Shown piece by piece: positions 1 through 12,672 of a stretch of 64,000 nucleotides of DNA. Under the pieces are notes generated by a model. That model was not told the origin of the DNA. It made no database searches and saw only the letters and a program-made list of their open reading frames with translations. The stretch lies in contig JAJTUP010000011.1 in NCBI GenBank assembly GCA_021399435.1, forward strand, positions 1,364,001 to 1,428,000, read 5' to 3'. The stretch's first letter is position 1. The number at the start of each line of letters is the position of its first letter. A program made the position numbers and the translations under genes. Source of the DNA: Diaporthe sp. PMI_573. Lineage: Eukaryota > Ascomycota > Sordariomycetes > Diaporthales > Diaporthaceae.

Positions 1-99
1 TTCTCCATGCCATGAGTTCTCAATCTCGGTACCTAGGTATTCTAGTAGTACCTCCACAACAGTGCATGCTGGGAATGCAACTACTAGATAGCCATCCGG

Positions 100-3074
100 T
101 CATGACTCAAGCCCGCGGCAGTAATTCCAATCACTTAGTGTCATCCCCAAGCTCCAAAACCTCTGGACTGGGCTGACGCTAATACCGGAGAATTTGTACG
201 GGAATAAATGGTGAATCGTATCGCCAAGGTCCGCTGAAAGAGAAAGAAACTGATGCAGGTTTCTTATTACTCTAGATATCTGGTCACCTCGCCACCGTTT
301 CACGTTCATTGTGGTTGTCAAGTACATGGTAAATGGTGTGCGCGCATCTGCGAACCCAAATGGACTCCATTCTCCCGAGCCAAACGTAGCGCCACGCCAA
401 TTAGGATCGGCGCCTTCAGAAAGTAGCGTCGTGATCAACGGCTCAGCGGAATACTTGGAGGGGGCGGCGTGATGACCTCCAGGTGGTACCTCTAAAACAT
501 TTAAAAGAATTTCAGACATTGTCGCCGTCGAAAAACTGCCAATTCTCGGTCTCGGCAAAAGGTACTCGTCGTGAATTATCGCAGCAGCCTTGAGAAAATC
601 CCGACCCCCACAGAAGCGTTGCCCGTGAACCGTGTGACTGAGCAGCTGACCGGAATTACACAACTTTTCGAAATAAGAGATGGCTCGTGCCCTGTCTGGA
701 TCTTCAGAGCAAAGAACACCGATGGGATATTGGTCGAAGAGGTTTATGTATTCAGATGCGCCGCTTGAAATGCCCGCATTTGACGAGTCTGCGTCGGCAT
801 ATAGCTGACTGATTGCCAGCTGAGCTCTGGTCCATGCGAAGAAAAGCGAGGTTTCTGTTGTAGAATCATGCTTCAAAATCTCGGCTCCGTCCACTGTGTT
901 CAAAAGAAAGTCTTGAGCGGTGCGGTGAATGAAGTGTAGTCTTTTTCGGCCATAGAGAGACCAGAGTGTGCCGTACCGGGAGCCGTACCAACCCATAACC
1001 CGGACACTTTGTCTATCTCGTGACTCACTAGTCTCAATGAGCCCGAAGCAGTACAGATTCAATGCCCTCTCAACTGCTCTGCAATTTTGCAGCAACATTT
1101 CTTCTGGCATAAGACCAAATGGATTGTCGATAGCTTCAAGTAACAGGTCCGCAACCGAGGTTGAAGCGAGCATGAGATGGAGTAATGACGAAGCGAAGGA
1201 TGCGTTTCTACCCGGGCCCCCCTGACTCAGCAGTAGCAGCCTGAAATACAGCGCAGAAATCTGTCGATACGCAAGCGGGTTGTCTTCGCAAGCTCTATCC
1301 CACATGTCTTGATAAAGCTTCGTCAGATCTCCAGGCAATGTCTCTATTCTCTGTCGGATCATTGCGCCTGTATCTCCATATGTGGAACCTTTGTTGATGC
1401 TCCTAATTGCAAGGACGAGCCATAAGAAGACACCTTCGGCTTTGTCCACGAGCAACTCAATGGGATCTCCATGTGTATTGGAATTGGTCCTTCGAGCCTC
1501 GTCGTAGATTGATTCCGTGGATTTCGTGTGATCTCGAGCATATCGCTCCAAGTCAGATCTGGTCAAGTCCTGCAGTCGAAGACGCGAATAGGCTGCTAGG
1601 CGTTTAACCAGTATGGGCTCAGGTCGGCTGGACAAACATAGTTTTACATTCCGGTACCGAGTAAACTCGTCTAGGAGGTCGAGCAGGTTCATAGGCCCGT
1701 CCGAAGGATGAACTTCATCCAAGCCGTCAATGAACATACAAATCTGACGTTCGTAGGAAGATAGGATTTCCAGAAACACTGAGCGAAGTTCTGGAACAGA
1801 CCAGTCGGTATCTGCTTCTTTCATGCCCGAATTTGTGGCTTGGGTTTTCTGAAGAACGTAATTTGTAGCAGTTACACTGTTCTGCAATAGCTGGTATAGC
1901 AGGGAGCAAAGTAAACCCTTGATGTTCTGTTGTATTGGGGTACCCGGGCGCCAGAAGAAATGAGAAATTATCAGAGTCCGCGGGGACCAGGTATTGAGAT
2001 ATGTGGCCGTCTTCGGATGGTTTAGCACATATTTCACCAGAGTCGTCTTCCCGGATCCTGGCTTGCCGCTGATCCAGTAAATATCGGCCGTGGAACTGAG
2101 CCAATTGGAGAAAAGATCCCAGCTAGCCTCAGATGGGTCGGCTAGATCAAGATCCTCCAAGTCAGGATCCTCCCAGTCAGAATCTTCTAGATCGGATTCC
2201 GCCAGGTCCTCCTGCGAGGGGCCATCATCTCCGATAAATATCCACTCGAAAGTACTTCTATGAGCCTCGGATACTTGGTTTCGGCGCTCGTTAAACGCAG
2301 GAAATTTGAGACTTTGGAGCAGGCGTTCACGCTGAGCCCGATCTACATGAACGTCTGCTTCGAGTGCCAGCTTTTTCACTTGTTTTCGAACGCCACCAAT
2401 GGCCTCAAGGGTCTCTTTAGACGAGGAAGATATGTGCTGTCTAGTGATCAAGCTTTCTTTGAATACCAACTGTTTGATGTCTGTACTCCCACTTCGGTAT
2501 TTTTGAATGAAAGCGCGGAGGTCGTCTTTGACGTTGTTCAGATCGAGCTCAGCAGCATGGGTCCGAGACCTGCCGCATTATATTAGGATGGAGCATAGTT
2601 CAAGTTTTAAAACCAATACCTGGGAATACTTTGCTCTTACCATATTTGAGCCAGAAGCGTGTTCCTCATCAGAGTCTCAGCGTTCTCCAAGCTTTGCTTC
2701 AGCCTGTCTAGCCGTCGCTTCCGCCAAGTCGTCTTGGCGACAACTTTCAGCGTCGCCGCAAGCTGGTGTTGCTTCGCATTGCCAAGGAGAAAACTAACTT
2801 CTTCTTGGAGGTCTCGTGCGGCAGAGTAGCACTCGTCGATCGTGGCAAGAAGCTGCTTGTCGAGTCTGGATGGATTCGCCGGCCGCTGGGCGGCTTTTAT
2901 TTCGCCGCTGATGGTGCTCAGGGCGAGGGCGTTTTCCTGAAGTGCTTTGTCGACGACCGGTGAGCTGCTCTGGTAAATGCTCTTTGCGAGCTTGATGGTG
3001 CTGCAGCCGTATTCGACCAGTTGGAATATGTTGCAAGCCAGGCCCAAAGCTACGAGGGGTTCGAGTCCGGACAT
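100..3074 (-). CDS. NACHT-domain NTPase (fungal NLR-like protein)
   Basis: Two exons, 3074..2641 and 2569..100, joined by a 71-nt intron (GTAAGA...GCAG) and encoding about 967 residues. The first exon begins MSGLEPLVALGLACNIFQL, typical of the N-terminal domain found on fungal NACHT NTPases. A very acidic stretch (about residues 265-295, repeated D-L/W-E-D units) precedes the NACHT domain. The Walker A motif GKPGSGKTT lies near residue 315, and the Walker B-like motif CMFIDGLDEVH follows roughly 100 residues later, then LCLSSRPEP. Such proteins are STAND-type signalling ATPases used in fungal heterokaryon incompatibility and non-self recognition. No WD40, TPR or long ankyrin array is visible; one ankyrin-like piece (LLSEGADPN) lies near the C-terminus. 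The reading frame is open throughout. Family assignment is confident; the trigger and effector role are inferred. Confidence 0.88.
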
Positions 3075-3727
3075 TTTTCAGCGTTGTATTGGAATACCGC
3101 ACACTTTATCCGCCACGCTTGAGTAGGTTTCAGACCTTGGAGATATCAAGGATATGGGTCGGCTCCATCGGCAATGTAGTCAGGAGGACATCGGAAGAGG
3201 GGAAAAGCTGGCGTCCGAGACGGCTGAACCAGAGGATCCTGCGCGACGCACTCATGCATGTCAGCATATCCTGCGCCTGCTCAACGAATTGCACGCGACC
3301 ACGTGCATGATTCAACCCACAAAATATTAAAAGCATGGCCGCATGCTGCCTCTGGATATAATTACTTCGCATAACGACTGCATCGCAGCATGGACAAATT
3401 GTACTTGCCACCTTCCCTGTGGACGTCGTCTGGGCACCGAATTGTAATATTCTTTCTTCGTCGACTTCCAATGAAGTCAAACTCGGAGTAGCGTATGCAA
3501 AGTGAGATCAAATTAGGTTAATTCCCATTTATCTTGGAAAAGGTTGAACAAATGGACAAAGCTATCCGCCTCAAACTTTGCAGTGTCGTCGACAGTTTGA
3601 ATGGTTCCTGGCCGAATATATAGCCCTAAATATGATTTTGAACTCCAGTCCCATGCAAATTTCTTTCATCAACATTCTGCTCAGTTCCAACCGCCGGGAC
3701 TATGCGTCTTTCAGAATCAGTAGTAGT

Positions 3728-3968
3728 TCATCGCTTGAACGGCAGAACAAGAACTGGATCCGCAATGCCGTGCCACAAGCCCAACGTCGTGTTCGTAAAG
3801 ACGGCGCCGTAGAGAAGGAGGGTCGTCGCATTCGCCACGATCCTGGTTGGGAAGACGGTGGTGCCGACCCGCGCGACCTCTCCTCAGAGCTTTGTAGTCT
3901 GTGGCGAAGGTGCGGAGGATCATCACATTGGTTCCTTGTTCTTCCAACTTCCGTACCGGAATTACAAG
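3728..3968 (-). pseudogene. Possible gene remnant with a frameshift
   Basis: On the minus strand a protein-like frame starts with VIPVRKLEEQGTNVMILRTF and runs to YKAL at about 3870. It then continues in the next frame as ARVGTTVFPTRIVANATTLL down to a stop at 3728. The two halves fit together only if one base (or two missing bases) near 3865 is allowed for. The composition looks coding and the 3' half is hydrophobic, but I do not recognise the family. It may be the last exon of a decayed gene. The rest of 3075-4052 shows nothing convincing. Confidence 0.3.
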
Positions 3969-4052
3969 ACTAAGCTGGTCTCATTCTGTTCGGTGTGACG
4001 TAACGCCCAGGACCCTAGATGCAATGAAAACAAATTCTTGACCAAGCCGTGT

Positions 4053-5636
4053 TTATGCCATGTGATAAACTTGGTCATTGTTTCCACCAGTGGCTTTCTG
4101 GGAATTGCCGGGGCTGCTAGCCCAAGCCTCGAGGTATTGATGGGGATTTGACGGTCGCTCTCCCTCCCTTGCTTCAGCCGTCGCTGAGAACTCTAATGTC
4201 CGAAGAATACCCTTCCCGTCCCGTGGATCCGCCGGTAGGTTTGTGGACCCAAGATCTTGCAGTGGCGATCCGGTGTCATCGATGGGTTGATACTTGGAAG
4301 AAATCGGCTTCACAGGATTCGAGTCTGCGGAAGGCCACGGAGGCGATCCCTTAGTGGCCTTCAACTTGTTTGATGTCCGCTGGCTTGATCGATTACGTGA
4401 CCATGAATTGACGAGATGGAAGGCTTTGGGGACGCTCGGAACACAAAACACAATGAAGAGGCAGGTGAGCTCCGCAAGGCACCAGAGCGCCAACGGCGAG
4501 ATAGCGTATGTCCAATCGTCAGCAAAGGAGTAGTTGACCGTGACGGCCAGTCTGAAACAGGCGCAGACAACGGCACTGCGGCATATGAGCATTAGCATCG
4601 TCTCTCGGGTCCATGGAAAATTGGATTCAAGAATCACGTACAGGATGCCAAACATGAACAGGATTGCAATGCCCATCTTCTTATGCCGCGGGAGTTCTAA
4701 TTGCCAAATTATACCTTGCGGTAGGGCCAGAATGCACAAAGTCGAAGCCACGTTCATGGCACCGACAGCGATGTCCATCTTTGTCCTGTCGAAACAGGTT
4801 CCGCAGATTCTTTTGTTCCACATGGATTCGAAGGGCCTACAGGTGAGGTTGCCTGCGATTGGGGTCGAAACGTAGAATAGCATGTTGACAACAAAGATGA
4901 CCTGACAGGACCTCTTTCATAGTCTGTGAGCGCGTGTTTCGAGGATTCTTGTATGAGGGGGGAAATGTGTAACCCACGTAGAAAGCGCCGCGCGACCCGT
5001 TTGGCGCAAAGATGCGCATCCATTCTAGCAAAATAGCCGCCTTCATGAACAGGATCGTCACGGCATAGAAGTTCACAAAGTATTGAAATACCTGGGCGGA
5101 GTTATTCGTCGGCCTTCGAAAGAAATAGACAGTAGATGATGGCTTACATGAAGCATATCAAGAACGTTTTGGATCTTGACATTCCACTGGTGCACGTAGA
5201 GGCCGAGCACCTCGACTGCTTTGTAGACGCAACAGACATAGCCTATGTATGCACCCTTGCCAGGAATAAGCTCTTTGTTCCAAGTCCGAGGTCCGTGTTG
5301 AAAGAAGGGTTGTACTAACGAAGCCGAAGAGGCACAGTACTGTAGGCATACATGTTAGCTTCCCTTTTAAAGTTTGCAGGTAGGACATCTGGAAAAAGGC
5401 TTACCGTCCTCGATGTGGATTGACCTCTGAACGACGACTCTGGAACAAAGTCTTAACAAGACAAGAATAGCCACTGTGGACAAGAGAATAGGCGTAACGG
5501 ATTGGGCAACGATGTTCAGGTTTGGAGGGTCTTGGTAATTCGGTGTGACTCCATCCGGAGGTGCGAGGGCTGGCCCGTTGATGATCTTATCCTGTTCCTC
5601 CGAAGGCAGAAGACATATGAGGTCAAGCGGAGTCAT
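4053..5636 (-). CDS. Rhodopsin-domain integral membrane protein (SAT4/PTH11-like)
   Basis: Proposed exons are 5636..5405, 5272..5148, 5091..4978 and 4913..4053, giving about 443 residues with consistent phases. Exon 1 carries a transmembrane helix (SVTPILLSTVAILVLLRL) and ends in HIED. Exon 2 encodes a second helix and the family motif HQWNV. Exon 3 holds KAAILLEWMRIFAP. Exon 4 holds LTCRPFESMW, helices 5-7 and the motif PLALWCLAELTC followed by CVPSVPKAF, then a polar cytoplasmic tail of about 120 residues. This is the fungal seven-helix rhodopsin domain family, which includes PTH11-related receptors; ligands are mostly unknown. The acceptor of intron 1 (AAAG at 5274-5273) was chosen because it restores the usual spacing between ED and HQW. 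A better-looking acceptor at CTACAG shifts the frame. Confidence 0.8.
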
Positions 5637-6767
5637 TGCACAAAGAGACGGAAATCAGAAAGTGAAGCCTGAACAAGTCTGATGTAGAAGGTATGCTGCA
5701 GCCCCAGAGAACAATATTTAACCAAGTAAAAACAGCATTCGCGTCTGGGGAAGGCTGAAAGTTGAGCGGGAGTCAAAAGGTCAAAAAGGACCGATCGGAC
5801 GCTTTTTGTAGCCAATCCATACCACATGTAGGAGGGAACCGACTGCATTTTGGACGGCAGAGTGGATGGCAAAATGCACCTTTCGAGGTAGGAAAGGGGT
5901 GGCATGCTGAAGCTCAGCCGGTCATTCAGCCCCTAACGGTGAAGATATTGCCCAAGACACGCATATACACCAATAAGGTATATACATTTAAGACAGCCCG
6001 CACATGGTAAGACAGTGCTTCGACGAATCGGACTGAGTCATGCGTGGTGCATGGCCTCTGGAAGGTCTGGAAGCATTTTGTTTCTTTCGCTGACACGATA
6101 GTCTCCAAGTCTATTTACATGCAGCTTGATTAGATTTGGATGTGGCTTTCTCACTACTGCAGGTCGGACTGGACCAACATCGCGACCCGTCCTCAGTAAT
6201 CAACGGCCAAGAGTTGTTGGTAGATACACGTAAGCCTCTGATATCATAAAATAAATGTTTGTTGTTCAAGAGTGATACGGTGCCTCTGCAGTATCGATAC
6301 AAGTGACTGAGCCTGCAGTGGCTAGCCACTGGGCACAATGGGGATATTTTTTGACAGCCACTTCTCGGGGCTCCACAAGTATCTCGCTGATGCTAGATGA
6401 AAAGGCCACCGTGCTCAACGGTGACGGCCGATCGAGCAATGATCGTCCGTATCGATTCCGCTGCGGCATCCAATATGCAAGTGGCTGCAGAAGGACCCTT
6501 TAACCTCACAGGAATTATCGCCCGCTTGGGCGGATGTCTCAGACGGCTGGACTGACTGTTCCAGTCCAAGCGGTGTCTTACTCGATGTTTTTCCTTTTTC
6601 TTATTTGGTCCGCGCTGAATGGAGTGATTGATGAAGAATATGGATGTTTGGGAAATTAATTTCCAGTAGAACTAAGGTTGCAGAGTAAAAGCAACCTGAT
6701 TCAAAATTGTAGATACCATATTATTTGCCTGCCAAAGTAAATGTGGGAACTGATAGCCTGTAAAAAC

Positions 6768-6780
6768 AAAAAAAAAAAAA
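6768..6780 (+). repeat. Homopolymer A13
   Basis: Thirteen consecutive A bases, read directly. The run lies in intergenic sequence. Confidence 0.9.
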
Positions 6781-7686
6781 GATTCTGTGTTATGCCTTTA
6801 ATAAAGGTTCGCTAGATTTAAGAATCGATGAGGGCTTCTTGGAAGAGAGAGCTGAGGAAAAGAGAAAGAAGTCTGTCAAGGTTGCCCCATACGTAAGAGA
6901 ATTCTGAGGTTCCGAAAACGAGAGAGCGAGGAATGCACAACCGTGGTGAGTCGCCGACGATACAGGGCTGCACACTTCCTTTGCGGATCGCCTTGGCGGC
7001 GCGGCCTCTGGTCGCCACCTCGCACGTATTAATAGAAGAATGGGCCCGTTCATCCGGGCGTAGGGAAGATTATAGGAGGCATCGGGGAACGCTACCGAAG
7101 GCAGTTTCCGGATAGAGGCACAGTAATCGCGTCTAAATGACCCTCGGGGTTGCGTTTCAGCCGCTCGTCACTGTCAAAGATCAATCTGCCAAGACATCGC
7201 TGGCGTCTATCGACGGTCAACATGCTGACAAGCTTTTGATGCTTTGGCCTCGAAGCGAAAACATTGCCAGCTCGATACCCTAGACCCATTGCGTGAGAGC
7301 CTTGTAAATTTTACTGGGTGGTTGTGATTGGGGAGTGCTTATGATCTACCCCGGGTTACCGCGTGCTCGGGTTCTAGAATGGGGCCGTGGGCTAATTATG
7401 GCGTCGCTCCCGTATTCGTACTTCCAGCAAGGGCCAAGAACTCCCAGCACTGCGACTTCTCACCGCGCGGATCGACAACAGCCGCCATACAGACGCACAG
7501 GGCTGTGGCTTATCATAGTTTGATGGATCGCGTCGAGGCTATGGCTCTCGCTTCGTTCCGAGATTTCCATCTTCGTAGTCTTCGCATCGTAGGTACGAGA
7601 GCGACTTCACAGGATGTAGGACAGCTAAGTAGATATGGTCTATAAGATGCATCACAAATCCACCACATAATGCAGCAGATCTGGAT

Positions 7687-7707
7687 ATCATCATCATCAT
7701 CATCATC
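7687..7707 (+). repeat. Microsatellite (ATC)7
   Basis: Seven perfect ATC units, read directly, about 170 bp upstream of the MARVEL-like gene start. It may vary in length between isolates. Confidence 0.9.
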
Positions 7708-7878
7708 ACCAGTTCTCCTATCTTGTCATCTATACCCTTTAGACATTTGTGTTCCCTTGTAATCTCAGGCCTTGCATCTATTCTCGAGCTCACACCGTCC
7801 ACTTCACCGCGGCCACGTTCCCTAAAAGAGAAAGAAAGAAAAACATTATTTTTTCCGGAAGCAGAAAAATCACCGAAA

Positions 7879-8587
7879 ATGGGCCTCTTCGACTACTGTT
7901 TCAAGCTCCCACTTCACATTGTGGAATTCATCCTGATCGTTGGAGTGTGCGCCATCTCCACCGCCCGACTCTTCCTGCCCGGGGTGACGACAAGGACCAG
8001 GGCCAACACGATAGCACTGGGATTCGTAAGTTGGCGCCTAGTTACCACAAGCCTTCTTTGACAACGTTAGAACGGACAAGACTGACCCATAATTCTGGTC
8101 CTTGCAGTCTGCCAAATCCATAAACTTCCTCCTCTACCAGCTCCTCACCGATCACGTCCAGCGCCTGCGTAGGTGGAGAAGCCTCAAGGCGTACTCGATC
8201 CTCAACGGCCTGGAGATCGTCTTCTGGGCGGCTGTCGTGTTCCTCCTGATCCAGGCAAATATCTCCGTGTGCGTTGGCGTGGGGTGCACCCTCAGCTGGG
8301 TTGTTGTGGGGATGTCCATCTCGTTGAGGTAGGCCAAGTCTTTACAACTTTTGATGCGCCCGCATTCTCCCCCATGTATTTCCTCTGCTTGGAACACGAC
8401 ACTGACTGCGACCTTTAATAATAGTATCCTCTCAGCTTGGGCATTCGTTATCTCCTTCCTCGCCTTCCGAGAGATGCGCGCCATGCAGCGGGACGGCCGC
8501 GCCAGCGATGACACCCACGAGCTACGCCCCGAGGTCCGCCATCACCGTTATTCTACCTCGGTCAGCAGAGAAGACATGCGAAAGTGA
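7879..8587 (+). CDS. MARVEL-like four-helix membrane protein
   Basis: Three exons, 7879..8025, 8108..8328 and 8425..8587, encode 176 residues. Splice sites are GTAAGT...GCAG and GTAGGC...ATAG, with matching phases. Four hydrophobic helices are visible: VEFILIVGVCAISTARLFL, a segment starting KSINFLLYQLL, LEIVFWAAVVFLLI and SILSAWAFVISFLAF. A short charged tail ends in REDMRK. The order of helices and the motif SLKAYSILNGLEIVFW match small fungal membrane proteins with a MARVEL-like domain, which associate with membrane subdomains. The start codon has an A-rich leader (accgaaaATGG). The exact function is unknown. Confidence 0.8.
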
Positions 8588-9248
8588 GAAGAGGGACACA
8601 GAAACCTATCATATTAATTATGGGTATCGACGAATTTTATACGGGAATAGGGAAAAAGGCACAAGGGGAGAGCCAGGCTGCTTGCATATTTAGTCGCTTC
8701 ATCTGGATTTTGCATGAGCAGAATCGGTGGGCTTTTTAGCATTCGTTTTAAATTGGGTTTTAACATCGTTATAGAGCGGGACATTGGGCCACTGGAGGAA
8801 TAGATAGGTGACACGATGGGGTTCGGTGGAATGAGACGCGGATGATACCTTGGTAGAAATTGATTTAAATTATTGTAGCACGGTTTCCTACGTGTCCATA
8901 CTGGACTGATGGCGATTATCAATGTGAGCAAATGTGTGGTATGAAGACCAACTGAGAACTTCATTGCGCTTATGCACTACATCTCAAGGAGGATGTAAAG
9001 AAACAACCCTGTGCATACGAGGGGAAGGGTTTGGGGGCAACGAAGTGACCTGGGATAGGTACAGTTGACTACCCCGAAGACAATTTGTGTAGCAAACCAA
9101 ATGATATTGATCACTAACAGATCGTATCTTCCGAACAACATAGCTTCGAAACACCAGACTCCAACAGGCACAGGCAGAAGCAACCCTGAAAGACATATTC
9201 CCAACAGCCCACCAGGACAATATCACTAGTCCCTCAACCATAATAGAT
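8588..9248. other. Intergenic, convergent 3' regions
   Basis: This is the tail-to-tail space between the MARVEL-like gene and the amine oxidase gene. No coding frame or repeat of note was seen. Confidence 0.5.
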
Positions 9249-11495
9249 CTACGAACAGCACGCCTTGCCGTCCTCACCAACCTTCAACTCAGCCACCCCA
9301 TCCACAACTCCATTCAGCCCAACACTGCAGTTAACCTCCTGCCGGCTAGGCGGCACATCCAGCGCTGGGTTCCGGTCAAAGAAATTAACAGGCCTCATGG
9401 TAACCTTTATCATCTCCATAGGCATGACAGGGAAGTCCTCAACACGGGGGATATGGTTAATCCCAAACTGCACCCAGACCACAGGACCACCAGACCCCTC
9501 AGCAACAGCGAGATCATCCCCCCGCCCAGCCCAGGCGCGCACACCCGTCCCGCCCCGCGACTGGTTCGTGTAGTACCCGCCTGCGAACAGCTCATTCTCG
9601 CCGTACCGCGTGACGTAGATGCTGTGGTCCGCAAACTCGGCGCGGCGGTGGTGGTAGCTCTCCGGGTCGGCGAGTATGGGCTGCATGGGCGGGACGTGCA
9701 GCTTGTACGCGACGCTCGCGCCATTCACAGTGTTCTTGACGCCCGTGTTGACGAGCTTGAAGGTGCGGTTCCGCGAGGTGTCGAGGTCGTAGCCGCCCGA
9801 GGTCGTGATGGGCGTGCGCTTCACCGTGTATCCCACGCCGTGGGGATTTTCCTTCGGGTCTCTGGGTATGGCGTGTGCTTCCTCGTAGACTACTTGTTGG
9901 TTTTCGGGCCCTGCAATCATGGGGTCCACGCGCAGGGAGAAGAAGTGCTGGTGGTAGGCTGCCAGCACGCCTGGGTGGACGACCGTGCCGTAGGGGTGGG
10001 GCTCCTTGGTGAGATCCAGGTCGACGGGCTGGGTGGAGAGGATGCCGGTCGCGCGGACCTCGTAGGTGATGTCGCCCGCGAGGCTGAAGTTCCAGGCTAG
10101 GATGTACTCGTAGTTGCTGACGGTCAGGATGCTCTGCAGGACCAGCTCGCGGTTGCGCACCGCGACGGCCCGGTTGGTGCGGTAGTTGGTGTGCTTCCAC
10201 AGGAGGCCGGCGTCTTGCTCGTGGATGCAAACTACGTTGGGGTAGTCCTGGGGCTTGCCTTCGGTGTCGGCCAGCACGCCCGAGATGTAGTAGATGGAGC
10301 CCAGGCAGTCGCATCCCAGGCTGAGGTTGTTGGCCATGATTCCGGCGCCGACGTCTCCGAGGTCGAAGGCCTGCTTCTTGTGGAAGGGGTGGCGCGGGTC
10401 CGCGTAGGGGATGGCCATATCTGACAGGGAGAGTCGGTGGAAGAGGGGGTGGCCATCATAGTGCACGTCATACAGGACCATGCCCTCGCGCTGGTTGAAT
10501 CCGACCTTGAACTCCCACTTCTGCCACTTCAGTACCTTGCCCAGGCCATCTTCACTAAACTCCTCGACTGTGAAACTTGCTCCTTCGGGCTGGACGACCC
10601 TCAGCGGCTTTAGGTCTTTCCGAAGCCCGTTTGGTTGTGCCTCGGGGATGTACTCATTTGGAGGTACGGGGCCCTTCCATGCCTCAAGCGGTTTCACGGT
10701 GGAGTCCTTGCCCGTGGGCAGGATGTCGATCCGGATGACCTTGTAATCGACTGTGTCAACGACAGGCGAGATGGGAAGTGGGAATGCATAATGGCAGCCA
10801 TCCTCCTCCTTGGAGTTTTGTGGGTCGCGCATGTACAGGAAGCATTGCTTGACCCGCTTGTGGTCGGAGAAGAGTCCCTCGTGGACGCCGTCGGAACCGT
10901 AGATCCAGGGGTCAGATACAACAACGCTGCCCTCCGGTAGCTTCAGCTTCTCCAGCTCGGCTTGGACACCGGGATCTGCCAGCATGGCCTTCTCAATCGC
11001 GACAATCTCTTCGCCATCACCGGGGGCATGAATGAAAGGGCCGAGCCGGACGTTGCTCTCCACCTTGGAAGTGCTGAGGTTGACAACGGCTTCGTGGAGT
11101 TTATCCTAGGGGCGAATCAGCTTTTGACCGAGAGCATTCAGGGATCAATATGCCGGTTGTGGCTTGCTTACAGTGTTCCTCAGGTAGTAAACCACCTGAC
11201 TCTTCCTTTCAATGGGCTTGACTGGCCGGCCAGCCCTCTCCGCCTGCAGGAACGGGGCCAGTTCGGTCTTTGGGGGCTCCAATAGCGTGACGACCTTGAA
11301 CTGAAATTTGGTCCCCTCGGGCCATTGTGCTCTGATCAGGTCTGAAGACTGGGATATCTCGGCTGCCGTCAGAGGGCCCAGAGGGTGAGAAGGTGCCGAC
11401 TTCCGCGCGGTGCCGTTGGATGTGGTGGCGGTCTTTGCCTGGTTGACGCTTGCCGCCTCCGACACTGCGGCAGTGGTGGTGTCGTTGGCAGTCAT
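9249..11495 (-). CDS. Copper amine oxidase (TPQ-containing primary-amine oxidase)
   Basis: Exons 11495..11172 and 11105..9249 are joined by a 66-nt intron (GTAAGC...CTAG), giving about 726 residues. The enzyme oxidises primary amines to aldehydes with release of ammonia and hydrogen peroxide. The topaquinone precursor tyrosine is in SNYEYI. The catalytic aspartate is in QAFDLGDVGAG. The copper histidines are in YHQHFFSLRVD and in GINHIPRVEDFPVMP. Substrate-channel and core domains are complete and the length is normal. The first exon shows the N-terminal domain (HPLGPLTAAEISQSS). I chose the ATG at 11495; an in-frame ATG at 11588 would add a hydrophobic leader (MTTFLLLPLSWVLLY) and cannot be excluded. 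The C-terminus is KACCS, so the common peroxisomal SRL/SKL signal is absent. Confidence 0.93.
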
Positions 11496-12672
11496 GTTGA
11501 CAAGTGACGTGGACTGGTGAGATGCAACCAAATAAAGGGCACGATACAAGAGTACCCAGCTAAGCGGGAGGAGCAAGAAGGTGGTCAAGCAGTCTAAGAT
11601 GGCTTGAATTGCGTTTATACTCGTCTACCGGGGCGACTCAGGGACAACAAATTCCCATCAGTGAGAACGCTAATCTGACAGTGAAGATAATGTGGTGACG
11701 AACCGGCAAGATATAGCCAGAAATGTCAAACACGCAGCTTACTATCCCGTTGCTGATGACCACGGGCAGAAACTGTGTGTCCAGATTTGGATGTTAAAGG
11801 GAGAAACCTACGTAAAGGAGGGTCCGGACCTCCAAGGCGGGACACGCTTATCGGAGATCTGCCCCACGCACCACCCCTCCTCTCCCGCCGATATCGATGG
11901 CACTCCTGGATCAGAGGCGCGAAGCTAAAACCGGGTGGACATGCCACAAGGGGCCTAATGCAAGCCAGAGCACAAACTTCGGGATCTGGATGGAATGGTC
12001 ATTGGGGGCTTTGCTTCCCCGTCTGTGCTGCTGTGCTGACGGTCGTGCGGCCGCACCTTTACTCAGGGACGATCGTTTCCTGTTGTCGTATCGGCCCGGC
12101 AGATGATGCCGCTGCGGAGGGCGTGCCCGGACCGGAGACTCTCATTGCTGACCTCCGATGTTCACTCGGCTACCGACGGTCTCGAGTAGCCGTTGAGACC
12201 CAGGTGTGGCTTACGGGATTGATTGTCTCACATCTGTGTGATGGAGGGCGCCGATTTTCGCGATCGGTCGCATTGGTGTTGGCTTACTCGCTAACTTGCT
12301 TTGTTCCCTGGCTGACTCGCCAACGTGGCTGGCTGTTTGGAAACACTTTTTTATAAATGGCTGCGCCGACCGTGAATGTAATGTACAAATTTTGGACGGC
12401 AGCATCGCTCCTCGCCGCACGATATGAATGCCGCTCCATTAATAATGTGGCCAGCAGCCTCGAACCATCCTCCATGCCATTCCTGAAGATGGCTCTTGTC
12501 CCATGTGCGATGATTTCCAGATCCTCCATGACCGACCCGTCCCCAAGCAAACCGAAATGCGCCAGACCAAAAAGCGCAGTGTTCCGATGAGCTCACTGCT
12601 CCGGCTGACAAGGCGCTGAGGTCCGGCCAACCTCGCGACCTGCACGTTTCCTAAGTCCGCCTCACCGCGCGA
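11496..12672. other. Intergenic; amine oxidase upstream region
   Basis: This is a GC-rich upstream region of the amine oxidase gene. It holds a 15-mer at 11849-11863 that also occurs upstream of the EutQ-like gene. Several long open frames exist but lack family motifs, introns or domain-like composition, and I do not call them as genes. Confidence 0.45.
11849..11863 (+). promoter_or_regulatory. Candidate promoter motif TATCGGAGATCTGCC
   Basis: An exact 15-base match to 21447-21461. It lies about 350 bp upstream of the copper amine oxidase start, while the other copy lies about 310 bp upstream of the EutQ-like cupin. The CGG triplet would suit a Zn2Cys6 regulator. Functional meaning is speculative; chance matches of this length are expected in a 64-kb window. 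Confidence 0.2.

Larger units (their letters stand above)
5637..7878. other. Intergenic region, no gene recognised
   Basis: Only short unconvincing reading frames occur here. The stretch contains an A13 run at 6768-6780 and an (ATC)7 microsatellite at 7687-7707. It probably holds the promoter of the rhodopsin-domain gene on the left and that of the MARVEL-like gene on the right. Confidence 0.5.

Noticed and set aside
9453..10314. Long open frames of 215 and 240 codons in other frames
   Set aside because: They are shadows of the copper amine oxidase coding sequence, rich in Arg, His and Pro.
11775..12356. 193-codon plus-strand open frame upstream of the amine oxidase gene
   Set aside because: GC-rich DNA produces long open frames by chance; there are no domains and no protein-like periodicity.
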